NCBI RefSeq assembly: GCF_001687365.1 | Contig: NZ_LGLV01000004.1 | Location: forward strand, 372,001 to 436,000 | Source of the DNA: Pararhizobium polonicum | GTDB taxonomy: Bacteria > Pseudomonadota > Alphaproteobacteria > Rhizobiales > Rhizobiaceae | DNA length: 64,000 bases | Direction: 5' to 3' | In this document: positions 58,111 to 64,000 of the stretch, piece by piece | Position numbering within the stretch: the first letter of the stretch is position 1 | Layout: each line of letters begins with the position of its first letter | Made by a program: the position numbers and the translations under genes | The notes under the pieces: model-generated | Database searches by the model: none | What the model was told of the DNA's origin: nothing | Seen by the model: the letters and a program-made list of their open reading frames with translations, nothing else

Positions 58111-58128
58111 GCGACAGGATAGTGACAT
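58111..58128 (-). promoter_or_regulatory. PHO-box candidate upstream of olsB
   Basis: On the minus strand ATGTCAC-TATC-CTGTCGC fits the two-repeat PhoB box (CTGTCAT-4 nt-CTGTCAT), matching at 5 of 7 in each repeat with the right spacing. It ends 51 nt before the olsB ATG. In Sinorhizobium, ornithine lipid synthesis rises under phosphate limitation through PhoB. Confidence 0.65.
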
Positions 58129-58154
58129 TGGAGCTACAAGAAAACCACTTAAAA

Positions 58155-60458
58155 TCAACGATCGAGCAGGCGGTCTATCTCTGCCGTCAGTGCCTTGGGA
58201 TCGGCGGGTTTGAGCAGCACGGCGCTTGCCCCGGCCGCCATGAGATTCCGGCGCGTGTCGGGCTGGCTATCGGAGGTCAGGACGATGACCGGAACAGGGC
58301 CCTGGCCCGAGCGCCGCTCATCCTCGCGAAGGCGCTGCAGCATCGAAAAGCCGTCCCCACCCGGCATATTCAGATCGGTGATGATCAATTCCGGCGCGGA
58401 TCGGGTAGCGGCCGGCGCATCGAACAGAGCCGCAGCCAATGCTTCGAAATCGCCGACGACGCGGACCGAGTGACCGGCACGCTCCAGAACGGAACGCACC
58501 ATGAAGGCATTGATCGGGTCGTCCTCGGCCAGCAGCACGCCACCTTCGGCCGGCCTGTCACGCAGGATCGGCACCTCGCGCAACATCGGGCGATTGTCAT
58601 TGATTGCGTCGCGCACTTCCATTCCCTTCATGCGGCCGCGCAGCACCTCGACCAGTGATTTTTCCCGCAAGGGGCGGATAAGCCAGGCGTGGTAGCCATC
58701 CATCTGATTGATCGGCCGGCCGTTGCGCTCTTCGGGGTTGACCAGATAGGTCTTGCGCAGCTTTTGCCGTTCAAGGCCAGGCATCTGCACCAGCAGCCTG
58801 CGGAGCTGCCCGGCGTGGCGATGATCGACGATGATATCCGTCAGCGGTGCAGACGTCGACAGCGCCCGTACTGCAGCGGCCTGCGCGTCTTCCACCGTTT
58901 CGACGCAGTCGCAAAGGCCGCCAAGCGTCCTGATCGTGGCGGAAAGCGCCCTGGACGCCGGCCCCGCCGGTGCCATGACCAGCACACGGGAGCCGGCCAG
59001 CACACCCTTTCTGGCGCGGGCGGCGGCGGCGAGATCGCAACCAAGGGCTGGAAATCGGATTTCGAACGTGCTGCCCTTGCCGGGAACGCTGGAGACCGTC
59101 AGCGAACCGCCATATTCTTCCATGATGTGCCGCGAGATCGCCAGCCCGAGGCCGGAACCGCCGGCGCGCTGCGCGATCCCGCCCGCCTGTTCGAACTCGT
59201 CGAACACCCGCTCCTGCTCCTGCGGGCTCATCCCCGGTCCGCTGTCGTCGATCCGGATGACGATGGTTTCGCGCTCCACCGAAGCGCTGACCAGCACGCC
59301 GCCGGCATGGGTGAATTTGACCGCATTGCCGATGACGTTGAACAGCACCTGGCGCAGGCGGGCCGCATCGAAATCCATCAGGCCCGGCACATCCGCGGTC
59401 ACGGTGGCGCCGATCTCGATGCCCTTTTCATGGGCCCGGTGCGACAGCATCTCGACGACGCTCTCGATCGTTTCGCGCAAGGGCTCGGGCGCCGGGCGAA
59501 GCTGGAACCGGCCGGCCTCGATCGAGGAAAAATCAAGGAGATCGTCGACCAGCTGCACCAGCGCATGGCCCGACTGGCGCATGCCGGCGAGATAATTCTT
59601 CTGCTCGCCTGTCAGCCGTGTCTGGCCGATCAGATGGCTCATGCCGAGAATACCGGACAGCGGCGTGCGGATTTCATGGCTGACAGTCGCCAGCAATCGC
59701 GACTTTGCCTGACTTGCATTCTCCGCGCGGCGGCGTGCCTCCTCGCTTTCGCGGGCGATCCGGTTTTCTTCGGTCACGTCGCGGGCAATGCTGTGCAGCA
59801 TGAAGGCGCCGCTTGCCGGCTCGCGGGCGATCACGTCATGCCAGTCGAAGATTTTGACGCCGGTATCGGTGACGATCCGGACGCGGTAGTGATTGGGGCC
59901 GGATGCCGGCTCGAATTCGATCCCGAGCGCCTCGCAGGTCATGCCTTCCGGCTTCAACCATCCGGTCAGCCGGCAGAAGACGGAGCTGGCCTGGACGATC
60001 TTGCCGCCCGGCTCGCGGATGATGGCGATGTCGCCGAGAGCATCGTGGATGGTGGAGAGCAGCTGCGATGTCTCGCTGCGCTCCCATTGTTTGTCGCTCG
60101 CCTTTTCAGCGCGTATGCCGCCCTGGACCGCGACGGGAGCAAGGGAGGAACGGTACCAGTCGCGCAGCAAGAGCGCCGCACCGGTCACACCGGCGATGGC
60201 AAGGCCTATGGAGAGCAGGCGGAAGCCCGCATCGATGCCGGTACCGAGGATCGCCGCCGAGCAGAGAAGCCCGGCTCCCGCCAATGCGGGCTTCAGCGCC
60301 GGGTATCGCTCCTTCGGCACATCGAAGCCATCGTCCGGCTCCAGCGAGTGGGGATCGTCGTCCGGGATCGTGGCGGACGCGCGTCTCTGGCCCAGCGTGC
60401 GGCCCGGCACGCTGAACTCGGCTGCAATCCGTTTTCTCAGGTTTGGCAGGTCGCTCAT
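58155..60458 (-). CDS. Hybrid sensor histidine kinase with C-terminal receiver domain
   Basis: 767 residues. Two membrane helices near 55-95, a PAS-like domain (about 130-225), HisKA with VSHEIRTPLSG (phospho-His near 257), HATPase_c (VLFNVIGNAVKFTHAGG; GGSGLGLAISRHIMEEYGG). Two receiver-like regions follow. The first (about 500-615) lacks the acidic pair and uses Arg where Lys is expected, so it is degenerate. The second (about 645-767) has AEDDPIN, ITDLNMP (phospho-Asp near 693), LTSD and LLKPAD, so it is functional. Signal and partner are unknown. It lies between olsB and lspA. Confidence 0.9.
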   Translation of the reverse strand: MSDLPNLRKRIAAEFSVPGRTLGQRRASATIPDDDPHSLEPDDGFDVPKERYPALKPALAGAGLLCSAAILGTGIDAGFRLLSIGLAIAGVTGAALLLRDWYRSSLAPVAVQGGIRAEKASDKQWERSETSQLLSTIHDALGDIAIIREPGGKIVQASSVFCRLTGWLKPEGMTCEALGIEFEPASGPNHYRVRIVTDTGVKIFDWHDVIAREPASGAFMLHSIARDVTEENRIARESEEARRRAENASQAKSRLLATVSHEIRTPLSGILGMSHLIGQTRLTGEQKNYLAGMRQSGHALVQLVDDLLDFSSIEAGRFQLRPAPEPLRETIESVVEMLSHRAHEKGIEIGATVTADVPGLMDFDAARLRQVLFNVIGNAVKFTHAGGVLVSASVERETIVIRIDDSGPGMSPQEQERVFDEFEQAGGIAQRAGGSGLGLAISRHIMEEYGGSLTVSSVPGKGSTFEIRFPALGCDLAAAARARKGVLAGSRVLVMAPAGPASRALSATIRTLGGLCDCVETVEDAQAAAVRALSTSAPLTDIIVDHRHAGQLRRLLVQMPGLERQKLRKTYLVNPEERNGRPINQMDGYHAWLIRPLREKSLVEVLRGRMKGMEVRDAINDNRPMLREVPILRDRPAEGGVLLAEDDPINAFMVRSVLERAGHSVRVVGDFEALAAALFDAPAATRSAPELIITDLNMPGGDGFSMLQRLREDERRSGQGPVPVIVLTSDSQPDTRRNLMAAGASAVLLKPADPKALTAEIDRLLDR

Positions 60459-60513
60459 GACACTTGCCTAGCACGGCAAGCGTTTTGATTGGCTTCAGCC
60501 GGTCCGTAAAATT

Positions 60514-61002
60514 TTAATGGTCCCGCTTTTTCATCTGCAGCAGCTCGTCAAGGATGATGGCGCCGGCGCCGATGGTGATGAAACTGTCGGCGAGATTGAA
60601 GACGGCAAAGGACCATGTCGCCGTGTGGAACAGCACGTAGTCGATGACATAGCCGAAGATCAGCCGGTCGACGAGATTGCCAAGCGCGCCTGCAATGATC
60701 ATCGCATAGCCAAGATGGGCGAAGAACCGGTCCTTTGGCGTGCGGCGCCACAGCCAGATGACGAAGGCCACGACAACCAGGCGCATGCTGACGATGAACC
60801 AGCCTTCCATGCCCGACAGCATGGAGAAGGCGACGCCGTAATTATAGGTCCGGTACAGCGCCAGCATCGGAATGACCGGCACCGCCTGTTGAAACGGCAG
60901 CCACATCTCGACCGCGACCTTGATCGCCTGATCGAGCAGCATGGCGACAATGACGAGCAGAAGGATCGGCAGCGGGCGTGAAAAAAGCGTCGTCTTTTCC
61001 AT
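60514..61002 (-). CDS. lspA: Lipoprotein signal peptidase (signal peptidase II)
   Basis: 162 residues with four hydrophobic helices. The catalytic aspartates are in [19 protein letters not shown] and [14 protein letters not shown] (Asp in each). It cuts the signal peptide of prolipoproteins before the modified cysteine, and lnt (34.4 kb) finishes the acylation. The start overlaps the previous gene's stop by one base (TAATG), so translation is probably coupled to the trmH-type gene. The usual C-terminal basic tail is present (LLQMKKRDH). Confidence 0.97.
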   Translation of the reverse strand: MEKTTLFSRPLPILLLVIVAMLLDQAIKVAVEMWLPFQQAVPVIPMLALYRTYNYGVAFSMLSGMEGWFIVSMRLVVVAFVIWLWRRTPKDRFFAHLGYAMIIAGALGNLVDRLIFGYVIDYVLFHTATWSFAVFNLADSFITIGAGAIILDELLQMKKRDH

Positions 61003-61862
61003 TATGTCCTGTCGTCCAGTGTCAGCAGGTGGCGGCGCGTCTCAAACAGCATGATGCCGGTGGCGATTGCCAGATTGAGCGAATCGGCGCGGCCCTGCTG
61101 CGGAATGCGGGCAAGCGCCGTGGCTTCCCGCGCAAGCTCGTCGGGCAGACCTGCCTGCTCGTTGCCCATCAGAAGCACGACGGGTTTCTTGCGGTAGTCG
61201 ATGGTGCGGTAATCGACGGCGCCGGCAAGGTGGGTGGCGACGAGCTGTACGCCCGCGGCCTTCTGCCATTTGACGAACTCCGCAACGTTTGCCCGCAGGA
61301 GCGGCATGGCGAACACCGAGCCCATCGTTGCGCGCACGGTCTCCAGAGAGAACGGATCCGTGGTTTCGCCGACGAGAATGACGCCGGAGGCACCCGCCGC
61401 ATCGGCTGTGCGGATGATGGTGCCGAGATTGCCGGGATCGCGGACGCGGTCGAGCGCCACATAGGTTTCGCCGAGCGCCGGCTTCACGTCCCTGAGATTG
61501 GCATAACGCTGTTCGAAAACGCCGACGACCATCTGCGGATTGTCGCGGCGGGTGATCGCCGAGAGCACCTTCTCGCTGACTTCGAGAACCAGGCCGCCCG
61601 TGGCAACCGTTTTCAACGCCACCTGCTCCACCTGGGTCTTGCCCTTGGCCGCCTTGGCATAGACCAGCGTCTTGATCGTCCAGCCGAGATCGAGCGCATC
61701 GATCACCAGCTTCAGGCCTTCGGCGATAAAGGAGCGGGTTTCGTCACGCTCCTTCTTGTTGGACAGCGCCTTGATATCCTTGATGATCGGATTGGCAAGG
61801 CTGGTGACTTCCTTCACCTGGCCGACGCGCCGGGCACCCTGGTCGCGATGATAGTCATTCAT
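61002..61862 (-). CDS. SpoU/TrmH-family RNA 2'-O-methyltransferase
   Basis: 286 residues from the ATG at 61862, whose ATGA overlaps the upstream rRNA methyltransferase stop. The N-terminal substrate-binding part ([24 protein letters not shown]) matches the SpoU-substrate domain. The SPOUT knot has motifs [42 protein letters not shown] and [14 protein letters not shown]. Target RNA (tRNA or rRNA) cannot be fixed from sequence. It forms a tight operon with rlmI-type and lspA genes. Confidence 0.88.
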   Translation of the reverse strand: MNDYHRDQGARRVGQVKEVTSLANPIIKDIKALSNKKERDETRSFIAEGLKLVIDALDLGWTIKTLVYAKAAKGKTQVEQVALKTVATGGLVLEVSEKVLSAITRRDNPQMVVGVFEQRYANLRDVKPALGETYVALDRVRDPGNLGTIIRTADAAGASGVILVGETTDPFSLETVRATMGSVFAMPLLRANVAEFVKWQKAAGVQLVATHLAGAVDYRTIDYRKKPVVLLMGNEQAGLPDELAREATALARIPQQGRADSLNLAIATGIMLFETRRHLLTLDDRT

Positions 61863-63007
61863 TTCGGCACCCAACGGGAAAAGAGAGACGTGGAAAGCGC
61901 CCGGCCCGGCTCGTTGCCGTCAAGGCCGCCTTCGCGCAGGATCAGTTCGCCCGATTCCACCGCGCCGCCGCGCCCGCGCATCGTCTCGCGCATCAGCTCG
62001 TGGATGGAATAGAAGCTTGCGCGGATCGAATAGGCTGTCAGCACCAGCCCCCTGGCTTCGGGCGACAGGATTTCGCGGCAGATATCCAGCATCAGGGCGA
62101 GATGCTCGAACAGCTGCCAGACCTCGCCATTGGGGCCACGGCCGAATTTCGGCGGATCGGTGAGGATGATGTCGTAGCGGCTGCCGCGGCGCTCCTCACG
62201 CTGGATGAACTTCATCGCATCCTCGCAGATCCAGCGGATCGGCAGATGATCGGCGCGGCCGAGCGCCTGGTTTTCCCGCGCCCAGCCGATTGCCTTCTTG
62301 GAGGCATCGACATGGGTGACCTCGGCGCCCGCCTTTGCGGCGATCAGCGAGGCGACGCCGGTATAGCCGAACAGGTTGAGGACCTTCAGCGGACGGCCCG
62401 CCGTCTCGATCTGTTCCTTCATCCAGCTCCAGTGGGCGAGCTGCTCGGGAAAAACGCCGACATGGCGGAAGGCGGTGAAGCGGCCGTAGAATTCGGCATC
62501 GAGAATCTGCATCGGCCAGGTTTCGCCGAGTGCCTGCCTTGGGAAGCGCCAGCGCCCCATGCCGTCTTCGTCGGTATCGCCGGTAAAGATCGAGTCGGCA
62601 TTGTCCCAGACATGCGCCGGCAGCGTTTTCGGCCAGAGCGCCTGCGCCTCGGGCCGGACGATGCGGTACGGGCCGTATTGTTCGAGCTTGAGGCCGTCGC
62701 CGCTATCGATCAGGTGATAGTCGCGCGCGCCCTTTGTCTCCAGAATGATCGGAATACGCTCATCCGGCTTGGCGCCGCTACGAACGCGAACCTCGGCGCG
62801 CGGCGCGGCGGCGTCTGCCACCACAGGCCTCGCCACACTCTTTTCCGGAGCGTTTCTTGCCGGCGAACGGCTCTCGCCGCTTCCCGTGGCATAAGGCTTT
62901 GCCGGCGGTTGCCGGTTTGCCGTCACCTGCCCGGCGCGGCCCTGCACGCCGCGCGATGACGTGGCCGGTCCGGCTTTGCCCTTTGGCCGTCGATCTTTAT
63001 CTTTCAC
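61859..63007 (-). CDS. SAM-dependent rRNA/large-subunit methyltransferase (RlmI/RlmK-like)
   Basis: 382 residues. The first about 75 residues are basic and low-complexity (disordered-like), which is longer than usual. The catalytic domain has the SAM motif VLNLFGYTGVASLIAAKAGAEVTHVD, ENQALG, and the DPPKFGRG motif IV (about 287). Homologues methylate cytosine in 23S rRNA (RlmI type), but a guanine-N2 type cannot be excluded. Its stop overlaps the next gene's start (ATGA). It is the first gene of the lspA group. The promoter lies in the 118 nt before it. Confidence 0.85.
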   Translation of the reverse strand: MKDKDRRPKGKAGPATSSRGVQGRAGQVTANRQPPAKPYATGSGESRSPARNAPEKSVARPVVADAAAPRAEVRVRSGAKPDERIPIILETKGARDYHLIDSGDGLKLEQYGPYRIVRPEAQALWPKTLPAHVWDNADSIFTGDTDEDGMGRWRFPRQALGETWPMQILDAEFYGRFTAFRHVGVFPEQLAHWSWMKEQIETAGRPLKVLNLFGYTGVASLIAAKAGAEVTHVDASKKAIGWARENQALGRADHLPIRWICEDAMKFIQREERRGSRYDIILTDPPKFGRGPNGEVWQLFEHLALMLDICREILSPEARGLVLTAYSIRASFYSIHELMRETMRGRGGAVESGELILREGGLDGNEPGRALSTSLFSRWVPK

Positions 63008-63125
63008 GCCGTTTCGTCCGTCAGCTTGTATGGTTCAAAGGCTGCAAATAGCATCGCTCTTTCGGTTGGCAAAGCTGTTTCCTATCTGAGAGACATCGTG
63101 CGGCGGCGGCAAGGAGAAAATACCG

Positions 63126-63578
63126 ATGGAAATGAAGGGGGAAGAACGCATCGCAGCGCCCCGCGAACTCGTTTGGGCGGCGCTCAACGATCCTGAGGTA
63201 CTCAGAGGTTGCATCCCCGGCTGCACGGCGATCGATCGCCTGTCAGCGACAGATTTCACCGCAACGCTCAAGGTCAGGATCGGACCGATCCCGATGTCCT
63301 TTTCTGGCAATATCACGCTGTCGAATGTCGATGCGCCGCACAGTTATACGCTCAGCGGCGAAAGTGCCGGCGGCATCGCGGGGCTTGCAAAAGGCCGCGC
63401 CGACGTAGCGCTTACGGCGGATGGCGAGGAGACGATCCTTGCCTATGACGCCAGTGCGGAAATCGGCGGAAAGCTCGCGCAACTGGGATCGCGCCTTGTC
63501 GGCTCAAGCGCAAACAAGCTTGCGGCGAAGTTTTTCTCGGATTTCAGCAACGCCGCGCTTGCCAAGGCGGCACGATAG
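63126..63578 (+). CDS. CoxG-like SRPBCC-family protein
   Basis: 150 residues with a START/SRPBCC-like hydrophobic-pocket fold: EERIAAPRELVWAALNDPEVLRGCIPGC, then LKVRIGPIPMSFSGNI and GRADVALTADGEETILAYDASAEIGGKLAQLGSRLV. This is the CO dehydrogenase subunit G (CoxG) family, found with molybdenum hydroxylases. No CO dehydrogenase genes are near, so it may act in another oxidoreductase or in membrane attachment (inference). ATG at 63126 has GGAGAAAATACCG upstream. Confidence 0.87.
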   Translation: MEMKGEERIAAPRELVWAALNDPEVLRGCIPGCTAIDRLSATDFTATLKVRIGPIPMSFSGNITLSNVDAPHSYTLSGESAGGIAGLAKGRADVALTADGEETILAYDASAEIGGKLAQLGSRLVGSSANKLAAKFFSDFSNAALAKAAR

Positions 63579-63605
63579 GCCTGAGCAACGATTTTATATC
63601 GGCAC

Positions 63606-63947
63606 TTATTTGGAAGAGACTGGAACCAGCGTCTGCGAGGCGATGGTTTCGGCGCGGGTGCGATGCTTCTCGGCCTCCGCATGCCATTTGATTGCTTCAT
63701 GCGCCTCGTTGCGCGCCCGCTTGCGGTATTTGCCCTGGCTGAACCATGTGGCAAACGACCCGACGATCATTCCGAAGATGACCGCGAGAAACAGGAAGAC
63801 GAAGAAGGGCGCGGACGCGGACAGGACGCTGTCTGTCGGATTGAACGGATTGAGCGCCAGCGTCACCGTCTGTCTGTTGGCCACCGAAAGAACGATCAGA
63901 ACGATGGCGACCGGAACCAGCACCACGATATTCAACAGCTTCTTCAT
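63606..63947 (-). CDS. LapA-domain inner-membrane protein
   Basis: 113 residues. Two hydrophobic segments (LLNIVVLVPVAIVLIVLSVANRQ and FFVFLFLAVIFGMIVGSFATWF) separated by ALNPFNPTD-type loop match the lipopolysaccharide assembly protein A (LapA/DUF1049) family. The C-terminus is a basic cytoplasmic helix. In gammaproteobacteria LapA pairs with LapB for LPS control; in rhizobia the gene lies near ihfB (recalled), which would be just beyond the window. The start at 63947 (MKKLLN) is favoured over two earlier Met codons. Confidence 0.82.
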   Translation of the reverse strand: MKKLLNIVVLVPVAIVLIVLSVANRQTVTLALNPFNPTDSVLSASAPFFVFLFLAVIFGMIVGSFATWFSQGKYRKRARNEAHEAIKWHAEAEKHRTRAETIASQTLVPVSSK

Positions 63948-63974
63948 CATCATTCCGTCTCCGTCATGCCGCCT

Positions 63975-63998
63975 GCCCGGCGTTATCTGCTGCCGGGC
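63975..63998. other. Inverted repeat at the window edge
   Basis: GCCCGGC (63975-63981) and GCCGGGC (63992-63998) form a 7-bp stem with a 10-nt loop, upstream of the LapA gene. It may be the end of a gene lying outside the window or a hairpin in the LapA leader. No more can be said. Confidence 0.45.
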
Positions 63999-64000
63999 GG

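Overview
The window looks like chromosomal DNA of a Rhizobiaceae alphaproteobacterium (Rhizobium/Agrobacterium/Sinorhizobium group). The base composition is GC-rich, overlapping ATGA stop/start junctions are common, and from about 31.5 to 58 kb the gene order trmB-metK-praR-lnt-corC-ybeY-phoH-miaB-olsA-rimI-tsaB-nfu-usp-trpS-murJ-glnD-mutS-tme-olsB matches, from memory, the conserved block of Sinorhizobium and Agrobacterium. No rRNA, tRNA, CRISPR array, prophage or complete insertion sequence was seen.

Layout. 0-11.4 kb: a truncated ECF sigma factor, argB, small metabolic and membrane genes, a pyrimidine 5'-nucleotidase, an EF-hand protein, a divergent RtcB RNA ligase, a PepSY membrane protein, a LOG-family protein and dapD. 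11.4-19.5 kb: an accessory block between dapD and dapE (GAF histidine kinase, aldo/keto reductase, AraC regulator, SDR, GST with an HxlR regulator, methyltransferase, Gre factor), ending in about 900 bp of non-coding, repeat-bearing DNA. 19.5-24.3 kb: dapE and a membrane protein, then truA, fmt and def on the minus strand, with a FitAB/VapBC-type toxin-antitoxin pair between fmt and def. 24.4-31.5 kb: rmuC, ribokinase, a chemotaxis receptor, a nucleoside hydrolase and an hsp20 gene with a ROSE-like RNA thermometer. 31.5-58 kb: the conserved housekeeping block for SAM synthesis, lipoprotein acylation, ribosome and tRNA maturation, Fe-S assembly, lipid II flipping, nitrogen sensing, mismatch repair and malic enzyme, plus both ornithine-lipid acyltransferases. 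58-64 kb: a hybrid kinase, lspA, two RNA methyltransferases, a CoxG-like protein and a LapA-like membrane protein.

How the parts fit together. dapD and dapE act in lysine/DAP synthesis. Def, fmt and truA serve translation. Ribokinase and the nucleoside hydrolase could salvage ribose from nucleosides. OlsB and the PlsC-like OlsA candidate would make ornithine lipids, and a good PHO-box candidate sits in front of olsB. Several control signals are visible in the DNA: a 25-nt palindrome at the toxin-antitoxin promoter, a palindrome upstream of metK, the hsp20 thermometer, and two period-17 tandem duplications that create a short decoy reading frame overlapping the true start of a LOG-family gene and of an HxlR gene.

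No clearly undescribed multi-gene system was found. The least-explained items are the two duplicated start regions, the inverted repeats in the 18.6-19.5 kb gap, the 32-bp-arm palindrome after argB, and a GYF-RDD membrane protein of unknown role between mutS and glnD.
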